Part shown: in pieces, positions 1 through 8,125 of the stretch
Layout: each line of letters begins with the position of its first letter
How positions within the stretch are numbered: the stretch's first letter is position 1
Assembly (NCBI GenBank): GCA_041396705.1
Contig: JAWKYB010000003.1
Location: 475,576 to 539,575, forward strand
DNA from: Alphaproteobacteria bacterium
GTDB lineage: Bacteria > Pseudomonadota > Alphaproteobacteria > CALKHQ01
Length of the DNA stretch: 64,000 nt
Direction of reading: 5' to 3'
Position numbers and translations under genes: made by a program
Notes under the pieces: model-generated
The model's input: the letters and a program-made list of their open reading frames with translations, nothing else
The model's database searches: none
What the model was told of the DNA's origin: nothing

Positions 1-1648
1 GCACGCCGCGGCCGGTCTCGGCCGCGAAGTCCGACGCCTTGGCCGGCGCGACGCCGCGCGCCACCGCGCCCGATACGATCGCCTCGGCCAGCGGGTGCTC
101 GCTGGCCCGCTCCAGCGCGGCGACCAGCCGCAGCAGCGCGGCCTCGTCGCCGTCCGTGGCGACGACGTCGGTCAGCGCCGGTTTGCCCTCGGTCAGCGTG
201 CCGGTCTTGTCGACCACCAGCGTGTCGACCTTGGCCAGCCGCTCCAGCGCCTCGGCGTCGCGGATCAGCAGCCCTTCCTGCGCGCCGCGGCCGGTGGCGA
301 CCATGATCGACATCGGTGTGGCCAGGCCCAGCGCGCAGGGGCAGGCGATGATCAGCACCGACACCGCCGCGACCAGCGCATAGGTCAGCGCCGGGCTGGG
401 GCCGAAGGCCAGCCAGGCGACGAAGGCGGCGACGGCGACCGCCACCACCGTCGGCACGAACCAGCCGGCCACCCGGTCGGCCAGGGCCTGGATCGGCGCG
501 CGGCTGCGCTGGGCCTCGGCGACCAGGGCGACGATGCGGGCCAGCATGGTGCCGGCGCCGACGCGCTCGGCCACCATCACGAAGCCGCCGCTGCGGTTCA
601 TGGTGCCGCCGATCACCGGGTCGCCGGCCGTCTTCTCCACCGGCACCGGCTCGCCGGAGATCATGCTCTCGTCGACCGTGGAGCGGCCCTCGCGCACGCG
701 GCCGTCGACCGGTACCGCCTCGCCCGGCCGCACCCGCAGCAGGTCGCCCGCGGCCACGTCGTCGACCGGCACGTCGGCCTCGCTGCCGTCGGCGGCGATG
801 CGCCGCGCGGTCTTCGGCGCCAGGTCCATCAGCGCGCGGATCGCGCTGCCGGTACGGGCGCGGGCGCGCAGCTCCATGATCTGGCCGGCCAGGACCAGCA
901 CGATGATCACCGACGCCGCCTCGTAATAGACCGGCACCATGCCGTGGGCGTCGTGCAGCGCGGCGGGGAACAGGCCAGGCAGGAATGTGGCGGCCGCGCT
1001 GTAGGCCCAGGCCGCACCGGTGCCGAGCGCGATCAGCGTCCACATGTTCGGGCTGCGGTTGGCGATCGACGCCCAGCCGCGGCGGAAGAACGGCGCCGCC
1101 ACCCACAGCACCACCGGCGTGGCCAGGGCGAACTGCAGCAGCACGAACGGCCAGTGGCCGAGCCAGTCCAGGAAGGGCAGGCCGGCGTGGCTGCCCATCT
1201 CCAGCACGAACACCGCCAACGCCAGCGGCGCGCCGATCCACATCCGCCGGGTGAAGTCGACCAGCTCCGGATTCGGCCCCTCGTCGGCCGGCGGCACGCC
1301 CATCGGCTCCAGCGCCATGCCGCATTTCGGGCAGTCCCCCGGGCCGTCGCGCACGATCTCGGGGTGCATAGGGCAGGTGTATTGCGTGCCCGCCGGCACT
1401 GGCCCGGCCGGCCGCTTCGGCGCGTGATGGCCGTGGGCGTGGCAGCAATGGCCGCCCGCCGCGGTCTGCGCCGGTTCCGGCTCCGGCACTGGGTCAGGCC
1501 CGGCGGCGGCCTTGTGGCCGCAACAGCCGTGCGCCGCGGCCGGTGCCGACGCCATATGATCATGGTCATATGCCGTCGCCGGGTGGCGGTGGCTGTCGCC
1601 CGCCGCGTGGCAGCTCTCGCCGGTCTTGTGCCGATGGCTTCCGTCCAC
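1..1648 (-). CDS. copA: Cu(I)-type heavy-metal translocating P-type ATPase, partial (cut by left edge)
   Basis: This is an inner-membrane metal-export ATPase of the P1B family. It has a His/Cys-rich N-terminus, then a heavy-metal-binding module (TCPMHPEI ... CPKCGMAL), membrane segments, the A-domain loop (SGEPVPVEK), the membrane metal site ACPCALG (codons near 335-343) and the phosphorylation motif DKTGT (codons near 197-211). The CPC motif points to monovalent copper or silver. The nucleotide-binding domain and C-terminus lie off the left edge. The longest frame opens at an ATG at 1684, but that ATG coincides with the predicted -10 of a MerR-type promoter. I therefore prefer the in-frame GTG at 1648, which has a GGAG ribosome site 8 nt upstream. 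The export role is firm; the exact metal is inferred. Confidence 0.88.
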   Translation of the reverse strand, partial: MDGSHRHKTGESCHAAGDSHRHPATAYDHDHMASAPAAAHGCCGHKAAAGPDPVPEPEPAQTAAGGHCCHAHGHHAPKRPAGPVPAGTQYTCPMHPEIVRDGPGDCPKCGMALEPMGVPPADEGPNPELVDFTRRMWIGAPLALAVFVLEMGSHAGLPFLDWLGHWPFVLLQFALATPVVLWVAAPFFRRGWASIANRSPNMWTLIALGTGAAWAYSAAATFLPGLFPAALHDAHGMVPVYYEAASVIIVLVLAGQIMELRARARTGSAIRALMDLAPKTARRIAADGSEADVPVDDVAAGDLLRVRPGEAVPVDGRVREGRSTVDESMISGEPVPVEKTAGDPVIGGTMNRSGGFVMVAERVGAGTMLARIVALVAEAQRSRAPIQALADRVAGWFVPTVVAVAVAAFVAWLAFGPSPALTYALVAAVSVLIIACPCALGLATPMSIMVATGRGAQEGLLIRDAEALERLAKVDTLVVDKTGTLTEGKPALTDVVATDGDEAALLRLVAALERASEHPLAEAIVSGAVARGVAPAKASDFAAETGRGV

Positions 1649-1679
1649 GGCGACATCTCCGCTGGTCTGGTTCCAGCCT

Positions 1680-1710
1680 GACATGGACCTTCCAGTGACT
1701 GGAGGGTCAA
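1680..1710 (-). promoter_or_regulatory. CueR/MerR-type operator-promoter of the copper ATPase
   Basis: Read on the minus strand, a -35 TTGACC (1710-1705) begins a near-perfect dyad with half-sites ACCCTCC and GGAAGGT. A 19-nt spacer (1704-1686) leads to a -10 CATGTC (1685-1680). The over-long 19-nt spacer spanned by a dyad is the hallmark of MerR-family activator promoters, and these half-sites resemble known CueR boxes. No cueR gene is seen in the window, so the regulator must lie elsewhere. Confidence 0.75.
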
Positions 1711-1723
1711 GCCGCCGATGGGC

Positions 1724-2362
1724 TCAGGGCAGTGCGCGGCGGAAGGTCAGATTGACGCGGCAGTCGCCGGTCAGCGGGTGGCGGCCGGGCTTCAGCCGGC
1801 GCACGCCGTGATAGCCGCGCCGGGCCGGCCCGCCGAACACCACCACGTCGCCGTGCTGCAGCGGGATCGTCAGCGGGGTGCCGCCGCGGGTGGCCCCGTA
1901 CCAGGCGAACACCGCCGGCAGGCCGATCGAGACCGAGACGATGGGGAAGGCGAAGTCGGCCTCGTCCTTGTCCTGGTGCGCGCCCAGCGTCGTGCCCGGC
2001 GCATAGCGGTTGACCAGGCAGGCGTCGGGCGCGAACGGGTCGAAGCCGGCCGCCCGCGCCGCCCGGTCGGCCAGGTCGGCGAACGCCGCCGGCATCGCCG
2101 GCCATGCCCGGCCGGTCAGCGGGTCGGTCGCCGTGTAGCGATAACCGCGCCGGTCCGACACCCAGCCGGCGCTGCCGCAATTGGTCATCGCCACCGACAT
2201 GGTGCCGCCGCCGGGCGTGGTCAGGTGGCGGAACGGCGCCGCCGCCGCGATGCGCCCGACCTCGCCGTGCAGCGCGTCGGCATCGGCGAAGCCGGCCAGC
2301 AGCACCAGCCCGTCGACCAGGACGGTGCACGGCGGGCGCAGGGTGGCGAGCAGGTCGGTCAT
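1724..2362 (-). CDS. alkB: AlkB-family alpha-ketoglutarate-dependent DNA dealkylation dioxygenase
   Basis: The 212-residue protein matches the size and motifs of E. coli AlkB, which oxidatively removes 1-methyladenine and 3-methylcytosine lesions from DNA. NRYAPGTTLGAHQDKDE contains the iron ligands H129 and D131; H185 is the third ligand, and R202/R208 in RVNLTFR bind 2-oxoglutarate. The gene is divergent from the MarR gene and ends 14 bp from the copper promoter dyad. No Ada protein is adjacent. A half-site like the MarR-box palindrome (GAATCCTA, 2367-2374) lies just upstream of its ATG, so shared control with marR is possible but unproven. Confidence 0.93.
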   Translation of the reverse strand: MTDLLATLRPPCTVLVDGLVLLAGFADADALHGEVGRIAAAAPFRHLTTPGGGTMSVAMTNCGSAGWVSDRRGYRYTATDPLTGRAWPAMPAAFADLADRAARAAGFDPFAPDACLVNRYAPGTTLGAHQDKDEADFAFPIVSVSIGLPAVFAWYGATRGGTPLTIPLQHGDVVVFGGPARRGYHGVRRLKPGRHPLTGDCRVNLTFRRALP

Positions 2363-2423
2363 GGCCGAATCCTAATGCCTCTCGACGCTGCCCGCACGTC
2401 TCATACTTTCGACGCTTGATTAT

Positions 2424-2436
2424 ATAGGAATCCTAT
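2424..2436. promoter_or_regulatory. Candidate MarR operator in the alkB/marR divergent region
   Basis: ATAGGAATCCTAT is a perfect palindrome around a central A. It overlaps a TATATA sequence (2421-2426) that could be the -10 of the marR promoter. A second partial copy, GAATCCTA, lies at 2367-2374 beside the alkB start. The position suggests autorepression by the MarR protein; this is inferred from placement and symmetry only. Confidence 0.45.
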
Positions 2437-2453
2437 GTTTTGCTCCGTCCGCG

Positions 2454-3095
2454 ATGGTCGACGAGGCATCCTTGGACGCGTTGCAGACGGCGTTGGCGCT
2501 GGCCAAGCTGGGCCAGTATCTGCGCACAGAAGCGCAGCGTGAGGGCACGCCGGCTCGGCTGAGCCCGACACAGATCATGATTCTGCGTCAGCTAGACCGC
2601 GGCTGCACGATGGGGGTGACCGCGCTGGCCGCAGAGTTGGGGGTAACCCAGCCGACCGTAAGCGACGCCATTGCGGCCTTGCGGCGCAAAAGGCTGGTGA
2701 CGCGCGAGCCCGCTCGTCAGGACGGACGCGTCGCGACCATCTCGCTGACCGCCGCAGGTGCCGAGACGCTGCGACGCCTGACCGCCGTACCTGTCGCGCT
2801 GACGCGCATCATGGGCGACTTGCCGCTCAGCGAGAAGGCGGCCCTGCAACGTGTATTGATCAAGATTATCAAGGGTCTACAGGACGCACAGGCGATCCCG
2901 GTGCAGCGGATGTGTGTGACATGCGCCCATTTTCGCCCGTTCGCCTACGACGACCCAGTCCATCCCCATCATTGCCGGTTCGTGGACTCCGCATTCGGCG
3001 ACGACCAGCTACGCGTCTACTGCGGTGACCACCGAACGGCCGACAATCCCGCAAGCGCAGCAACAACGGCAATTGCGGCGAACCCGGCCGAATAA
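2454..3095 (+). CDS. MarR-family transcriptional regulator with Cys/His-rich C-terminal tail
   Basis: Residues about 15-145 form a winged-helix MarR domain, with the recognition region around VTALAAELGVTQPTVSDAIA and wing residues RQDGR. Unlike ordinary MarR proteins of about 140-150 residues, this 213-residue protein continues into a tail with C154, C157, H159, H170, H172, H173, C174, C190 and H193, a plausible zinc, iron or redox site. No clear Shine-Dalgarno precedes the ATG. It lies 80 bp upstream of an exported protein gene on the same strand, which may be its target. The inducer is unknown; metal or oxidant sensing is an inference from the Cys/His cluster. Confidence 0.85.
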   Translation: MVDEASLDALQTALALAKLGQYLRTEAQREGTPARLSPTQIMILRQLDRGCTMGVTALAAELGVTQPTVSDAIAALRRKRLVTREPARQDGRVATISLTAAGAETLRRLTAVPVALTRIMGDLPLSEKAALQRVLIKIIKGLQDAQAIPVQRMCVTCAHFRPFAYDDPVHPHHCRFVDSAFGDDQLRVYCGDHRTADNPASAATTAIAANPAE

Positions 3096-3102
3096 GCGGA
3101 CG

Positions 3103-3128
3103 CCCTGCCCGCGGCAACGGACAGGGCG
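3103..3128 (+). terminator. Weak stem-loop between marR and the exported protein gene
   Basis: CGCCCTG pairs with CAGGGCG around a loop of about 13 nt. There is no T-tract. It could partly terminate or attenuate marR transcripts before the exported-protein gene. Confidence 0.3.
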
Positions 3129-3175
3129 CCCAGATGTCAACCCTCTCTTGGCAAAGACAAGGAGACGTCAGCACG

Positions 3176-3955
3176 ATGACACAAAATCCAACCCGCAACC
3201 AGGGCGCGCGGGCGCCCGGAATCTTGTCCTTCCCTGCCTTGGCGGCTTCGATCGCGATTGCGACGCAGGCATCGGCGGACGAAACCCATGGCTCGATCAC
3301 GGCGACCGCTACACCATCGGTGGACGCGGCGTTCGACATCGTCGAAGCGGCAGTGGTGCTGGACGGCCATATTGCCACGTTCCGCATCACCGTCACCGGA
3401 ACGGCAGGCGCGACACGGCCACTGGCGGCCGGCCAGCTCGGCGGCAGCGCCGTTCACTCCTATGTCTGGCCGACGTCGCTGGATCCCTCCGCGGTGGGGT
3501 TCGAGGCCGGCAGCGGCATCCTGTCCCTCGCCGTGACGGCGCATCCGGACTTCGACGACACGCCGCTCTATGATGAGAACAACGATGGCGACCCGGCCAA
3601 TGACGGGGCCGACTGGCACAGCCACTGGGTGGTGCTGGCACCGACCGAGGGTTGCGGCGACGGTGCGTTGGGGGTGGTCGACATTCCCGACGGCGCCGCG
3701 CCGCCGCTGCCGTCGACATGGCCCGGACTGCCGCTGTTGATCGACAGCCCGGGCTGGGACCCCGTGCTGACGCAAGACAGCGTGACGGTGCGCGTGCCCT
3801 TCACCGCCGGCACGGTATCCGGCCACACGGCGTTCGATGGGGTCACCGCGGGACTGCGGGTCAGCGAACATGTTCATGCGCCCCTGTTGTGCGTGACGGA
3901 CGTGTTCGATGTCGCCTCGGGCGACCTCAGCCTGCCGGGACGCTTCGCCGAGTAG
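3176..3955 (+). CDS. Exported protein of unknown function
   Basis: I do not recognise this 259-residue protein. I chose the ATG at 3176 over one at 3134 because AAGGAG lies about 12 nt upstream. A signal peptide is apparent (ILSFPALAASIAIATQASA, cleavage before DETHG). The mature part is acidic, beta-rich in appearance and has two cysteines, with DENNDGDPANDGADWHSHW resembling a calcium- or metal-binding Asp/Asn/His loop. A periplasmic location is likely. It follows the Cys-rich MarR regulator and may be controlled by it. Confidence 0.65.
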   Translation: MTQNPTRNQGARAPGILSFPALAASIAIATQASADETHGSITATATPSVDAAFDIVEAAVVLDGHIATFRITVTGTAGATRPLAAGQLGGSAVHSYVWPTSLDPSAVGFEAGSGILSLAVTAHPDFDDTPLYDENNDGDPANDGADWHSHWVVLAPTEGCGDGALGVVDIPDGAAPPLPSTWPGLPLLIDSPGWDPVLTQDSVTVRVPFTAGTVSGHTAFDGVTAGLRVSEHVHAPLLCVTDVFDVASGDLSLPGRFAE

Positions 3956-3966
3956 GTCGTCGCATC

Positions 3967-3994
3967 AGGCCGGCGGACACCGACCCGCCGGCCT
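3967..3994. terminator. Bidirectional stem-loop between convergent genes
   Basis: A perfect 10-bp stem (AGGCCGGCGG with CCGCCGGCCT) closes an 8-nt loop. It lies 12 bp after the exported-protein stop and touches the stop codon of the convergent oxygenase gene. It has no strong T-tract, but its placement fits a shared terminator. Confidence 0.6.
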
Positions 3995-4827
3995 CACCGC
4001 GCGTCGTGAAAGATGATGCCGAGGACGTGGCGGCGGCCGGCGCGGACCCGGCTGACGCCGTGGCGCAGCGTCACCCGGTGGTCGCCGCGCACCCCGCGCC
4101 GCGGCCGGGCGTCGACCGCGAACAGCACCGCCTGGCCCTGGCCCAGCGGCACCACCGCGGCCCGCGACTGCATGCGCGGCCGCTGCTCGACCAGCACGAA
4201 CTCGCCGCCGGCGAAGTCGCGGCCGGGCGCGTCGAGCAGGATCGCCGCCTGCAGCGGGAAATGGATGTCGCCATAGAGGTCGCGGTGCAGGCAGTTGTAG
4301 TCGCCGGGCCCGTAGCGCAGCAGCAGCGGCGTCGGCCGGGTCTGGCCGGCGGCGTGGCATTCGGCGCGGAAGCTGTCGAGATCGGGCGGATAGCGCCGGG
4401 CCGCGCCCAGCCGCGCCGCCCAGCCGTTGGCGACCGCGGCCAGCGGCGGGTAGAGCGCGTCGCGCAGCGCGGCGACGACCGGCGGCAGCGGGTCGGCGAA
4501 ATACTTGTACTCGCCCTGGCCGAAGCCGTGCCGCGCCATCGTCACCCGGCTGCGGAACGGCGCCGCGGCGTCGTAGAGCCCACGCAGCGCGGCACACTGG
4601 CCGGGATCGAGCAGCGGCCCGGCGACCGCGTGGCCCCAGGCGTCGAGGTCGGCGGACAGCGCGGGCCAGTCGAGCGCGCCGATCCGTTCGGCCAGTGCCG
4701 CCGCGGCGTCGACGCCGGTCGCCCCGGCCTGCAATGCGTTCCGTCCACCGCCGCGCTCCTTGTCGATGCCAAGGCCGCGATCATGCCAGCGCGCTGCGTC
4801 ACCCGCAGTCCGTTCCTTGCCCGGCAA
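3994..4827 (-). CDS. 2OG-Fe(II) oxygenase, prolyl-hydroxylase-like
   Basis: The protein (up to 277 residues) carries a jelly-roll Fe(II)/2-oxoglutarate core: the HxD pair in CLHRDLYGDIHFPL, the strand GGEFVLVEQ, and the distal His with the co-substrate Arg region in DHRVTLRHGVSRVRAG. It is distinct from the AlkB protein at 1724-2362 and from the three PhyH proteins in the window. The substrate cannot be told from sequence. The start is uncertain: the only upstream starts in frame are TTG codons, at 4827 and at 4734; the second begins near the conserved region and is a good alternative. Confidence 0.75.
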   Translation of the reverse strand: MPGKERTAGDAARWHDRGLGIDKERGGGRNALQAGATGVDAAAALAERIGALDWPALSADLDAWGHAVAGPLLDPGQCAALRGLYDAAAPFRSRVTMARHGFGQGEYKYFADPLPPVVAALRDALYPPLAAVANGWAARLGAARRYPPDLDSFRAECHAAGQTRPTPLLLRYGPGDYNCLHRDLYGDIHFPLQAAILLDAPGRDFAGGEFVLVEQRPRMQSRAAVVPLGQGQAVLFAVDARPRRGVRGDHRVTLRHGVSRVRAGRRHVLGIIFHDAR

Positions 4828-4894
4828 TGCACGAATGCGCGAGGCGGCATGCGCGGCGGTTGATTGCGCGCGTCGGCTGGCCGAACCTCATGTG

Positions 4895-5949
4895 ATGCGA
4901 TCGACCGTTTCACCCGGCGCCGTCGGCCGGCGCGGCCTGCTGGCGGGGGCCGGCGCCGCGATCGGCCTCGCCGCGCTGCCGCAGGCCTCGGCCGCGGTGC
5001 CGCAGGCGGCCGCGCCGGCCGTCGACGCGCGGACGCTTGCCCGCGCGGTGGAGCGGGCGCGCGGTCTGGACCAATTGCACGCGCTGGTCGTCGGCCACGG
5101 CGGCGCCATCGTCTTCGCCGAGGCGTTCCGCGGCCCGGCGCTGGACGTGCCGGTCAACGTCAAGTCGGTGTCGAAGACGGTCGTCGCCGTCCTGACCGGC
5201 ATCGCCATCGACCGCGGGCTGATCGCCGGCGTCGATGCGCCGATGGCGCCGCTGCTCGGCCCGCTGGTCCCGGCTGCGGCCGACCCGCGCGTCGAGGACA
5301 TCACCGTCGATCACCTGCTGACCATGCGCACGGGGCTGGAGCGGACCTCGGGCCCGAACTACGGCCAGTGGGTCGGCAGCGCCAACTGGGTCGCCTATGT
5401 GCTGACCGGCCGTTCGTCGACGTGCCGGGCGGGCGCATGCTCTATTCGACCGGCAGCTACCACCTGCTGTCCGCCGTGCTGACCCGGGTGACGGGCACCA
5501 GCCTGCTGGCGCTGGCCCGCGACTGGCTCGGCGGACCGCTCGACGTCGCGATCCCGCCGTGGACCCGCGATCCGCAGGGTCTCTACATGGGCGGCAACAA
5601 CATGGCGCTGTCGGCCGTCGCCCTGTTCCGCTTCGGCGAGATGGCGCGGGCCGGCGGCCTGTGGCGCGGCGCGCGGTCGTGAGCCAGACGTGGATCGACG
5701 AGCTGGACCCCGCGCACCCGCTCGCCCTTCTCGGGCGACGACTATGGCTACGGCTGGTTCGCCGCCGAGATCGGCGGCCGGGCGGTGCGCTATGCCCGCG
5801 GCTATGGCGGCCAGATGATCTACGTGGTGCCGGACCTGGCGCTGACCGTCGCCGTCACCTCCGACCCGAACCGCCCGGCCCGGTCCGACGGCTATGTCGG
5901 CGACCTGCGCGCGATGCTCGCCGAGGACATAATTCCGGCGGTGGGGTGA
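4895..5949 (+). pseudogene. Beta-lactamase-family (class C-like) serine hydrolase, broken by frameshifts
   Basis: The product would be an exported serine hydrolase of about 350 residues. It has a twin-arginine leader (GRRGLLAGAGAAIGLAALPQASA), an SxxK active site in KSVSKTVV, a YSTGSYH motif and a C-terminal YGWFAAEIGG/GYGGQ segment. These pieces lie in three frames. The frame changes near 5410 (a missing base would restore TGPFVDVPGG), near 5676 (just before VSQTWIDELD) and near 5710 (before SGDDYGYGWF). The final stop is TGA at 5947-5949. As written no complete enzyme can be made. Three single-base indels within 300 bp suggest either gene decay or local sequence error. Confidence 0.75.
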
Positions 5950-6051
5950 GGGCGGCCGTTCCCGTCGGCATTGCCAGCCGCCGAAGTCCGCCTGGAGATC
6001 TGCGCGCCTGCGGATCGAGCGACGCCATGGACCGCAGCGTCGCTGACGCGC

Positions 6052-6112
6052 CTCGCGATGACAGCGGTGGTTGGGGGCGGCCGCCATGCGCCGCTGGCGC
6101 CGTCATCGCGAG
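6052..6112. repeat. REP-like inverted repeat
   Basis: CTCGCGATGAC (6052-6062) and GTCATCGCGAG (6102-6112) are perfect 11-bp inverted arms in the noncoding gap between two convergent broken genes. The arms resemble the intergenic REP sequences common in alphaproteobacteria. The rest of 5950-6180 shows no gene. Confidence 0.5.
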
Positions 6113-6180
6113 CTGCCGACGGGCGGCGCGGCGAATCAGGCGCTGACGGATCGGGCGGCGGTGGGGTGATGTGTCTGCCT

Positions 6181-6199
6181 CTCCCGCCCTGCGGGCGAG
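6181..6199 (-). terminator. Stem-loop downstream of the glcD-like gene
   Basis: On the minus strand CTCGCCC-GCA-GGGCGGGAG forms a compact hairpin 6 nt after the stop codon of the FAD oxidase, followed by a purine/pyrimidine run without a clear T-tract. Confidence 0.5.
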
Positions 6200-6204
6200 G
6201 GAAA

Positions 6205-7692
6205 TCAGAACCGCGGCAGGTGCTTGTGCGCGGTCTCGCCCTGGTGGACGTGCATGCGGCCGAGCTCGGCGCAGCGGTGCAGGGTGGGGAACACCTTGCC
6301 GGGGTTGAGCAGGCCGTCGGGGTCGAAGGCGCACTTCACCCGCTGCTGCTGGTTCAGGTCCTCCTCGCCGAACTGCACCGGCATCAGGTCGCGCTTCTCC
6401 ACGCCGACGCCGTGCTCGCCGGTCAGCACGCCGCCGACCTCGACGCACAGCTTCAGGATCTCGGCGCCGAATTCCTCGGCCGCCTCCAGTTCGCCCGGCT
6501 TGTTGGCGTCGTAGAGGATCAGCGGGTGCAGGTTGCCGTCGCCGGCGTGGAACACGTTGGCGACCCGGAGGCCTTAGTGCGCCGACAGCTGCTCCATCCG
6601 CGCCAGCACCCTGGGCAGCTGGCGGCGCGGGATGGTGCCGTCCATGCAGTAGTAGTCGGGCGAGATGCGGCCGACGGCGGGGAAGGCGGCCTTGCGCCCG
6701 GCCCAGAACTGCAGCCGCTCCGCCTCGCTGGTCGAGGCCTTCAGCGAGGTGGCGCCGCGTTCGTGCGCCATCGCCTCGACCCGGCCGATCAGCTCGTCGA
6801 CCTCGGCCGGCGGGCCGTCCAGCTCGACGATCAGCAGCGCCTCGGCATCGCGCGGATAGCCGGCGCGCACGAAGTCCTCGGCGGCGTGGATCGCCGGCCG
6901 GTCCATCATCTCCATGCCGCCGGGCACGATGCCGGCGGCGATCACCGCGGCGACCATGTCGCCGGCCGCCTCGCTCGACGGGAAGCCGATCAGCAGCGCC
7001 CGCGCCGAGGTCGGCTTGCGCAGCAGCCGCACGGTGACCTCGGTCACCACGCCGAGCAGCCCCTCCGAGCCGGTGACGATGCCGAGCAGGTCGTAGCCGC
7101 CGGCGTCCAGGTGCTTGCCGCCGAACCGTACCACCGTGCCGTCCATCAGCACGAACTCGACGCCGAGCACGTTGTTGGTGGTCAGCCCGTATTTCAGGCA
7201 GTGCACGCCGCCGGAATTCTCCGCCACGTTGCCGCCGATGGTGCAGGCGATCTGACTGGACGGGTCGGGCGCGTAGTAGAAGCCGTCGGCGGCGACGGCG
7301 TTGGAGATGCCGAGGTTGGTGACGCCGGGCTGCACCACGGCGCAGCGGTTGTCGTAGTCGACCTCGAGGATGCGGTTGAACTTGCCCAGCCCGAGCAGGA
7401 TGCCGTCGGCCAGCGGCAGCGCGCCGCCGGACAGCGAGGTGCCGGCGCCGCGCGGCACCACCTTCAGCTTGCGGTCGTGGCAGTATTTCAGCACGGCGCT
7501 GACCTGGGCCGTCGTCTCCGGCAGCACGGTGACCAGCGGGATCTGGCGATAGGCGGTCAGGCCGTCGGATTCATAGGCGCGCAGCTCGTCGATCGCGTCG
7601 ATCACGCCCTCGCCGGGCACGATCGCGCGCAGGTCGGCGGCGATCTGCGCGCGCCTTGCGATGGTGTCGGCGTCGGCTGCCGGCATGCGCAT
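6205..7692 (-). pseudogene. glcD: GlcD-like FAD-linked oxidase interrupted by an in-frame TAA
   Basis: The 495-codon frame encodes a glycolate/D-lactate oxidase-type flavoprotein. The FAD-binding segment includes VPRGAGTSLSGGALP, and SQIACTIGGNVAENSGGVHC follows; the C-terminal part has ANVFHAGDGNLHPL and TGEHGVGVEK. Codon 373 is TAA (6576-6574), where relatives carry Tyr in AHYG-type sequence. The frame continues intact on both sides, so this is one nonsense substitution (TAC or TAT to TAA), not an indel. It yields a 372-residue truncated product that lacks the substrate/FAD cap C-terminus. No glcE or glcF is adjacent. It may be decay, a sequencing error or, improbably, readthrough. Confidence 0.85.
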
Positions 7693-7753
7693 GGACAGGC
7701 CCTCCGCTGCGGCGGCCCGGGCGGGCGCGCCTCGAAGGCACAGCTAGAAGGCC

Positions 7754-7778
7754 GCGCCGGGCAGGTCAAGCCCGGCGC
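7754..7778. repeat. Perfect 9-bp stem-loop between rpmJ and the glcD-like gene
   Basis: GCGCCGGGC and GCCCGGCGC flank a 7-nt loop. It lies downstream of rpmJ and upstream of the oxidase start, so it may terminate rpmJ transcripts. It has no T-tract. Confidence 0.4.
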
Positions 7779-7891
7779 ATGCGGAGCGACGGGGCGCGGA
7801 AACGGCGCGGCCGTCGCGGGGGATGCCGGCGGGGACCGCCGGCGGCACTGTGGGAAGGTGGCGGGTCGGCCGCGCTTGCGCGCGGCGGCGC

Positions 7892-8017
7892 TCAGCCCTG
7901 GCGGGCCTTGAAGCGCGGGTTCGACTTGTTGATCACGTAGATCCGGCGCTTGCGACGCACCACGCGGCAGCCCTTGTGGCGCGACTTCAGCGTCTTCAGC
8001 GAGCTGACGACTTTCAT
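7892..8017 (-). CDS. rpmJ: 50S ribosomal protein L36
   Basis: This 41-residue gene encodes MKVVSSLKTLKSRHKGCR followed by VVRRKRRIYVINKS and ending NPRFKARQG. It is the large-subunit protein L36 in the form that lacks the four-ligand zinc ribbon (one Cys only), a paralogue type often found away from the ribosomal operons. Its basic composition and length fit the family. An AGGA-type ribosome site lies upstream. It stands alone between the oxidase and the reductase gene. Confidence 0.93.
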   Translation of the reverse strand: MKVVSSLKTLKSRHKGCRVVRRKRRIYVINKSNPRFKARQG

Positions 8018-8089
8018 GGTCCTGTCCTCGATGCGCGATGGTCTTCGCGTGCGAAGGCGCGGTTGATACCGGGCGGGGCCGGCGATGTC

Positions 8090-8118
8090 AAGCCGGCGAT
8101 GGCCTTTTTCGCCGGCTT
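8090..8118 (-). terminator. Stem-loop after the aldo/keto reductase gene
   Basis: AAGCCGGCG and CGCCGGCTT form a perfect 9-bp stem around an 11-nt loop, starting 8 nt beyond the reductase stop codon. It separates the reductase from rpmJ. Confidence 0.55.
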
Positions 8119-8125
8119 TCGCGGC

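Noticed and set aside
95..1681. Long plus-strand open frame opposite the copper ATPase (528 residues)
   Set aside because: It is His/Arg/Gly-rich low-complexity sequence without domains; the minus strand carries clear P-ATPase motifs.
4895..5949. Programmed ribosomal frameshifting in the serine hydrolase
   Set aside because: Three separate shifts with no slippery heptamer or pseudoknot; decay or sequence error is simpler.
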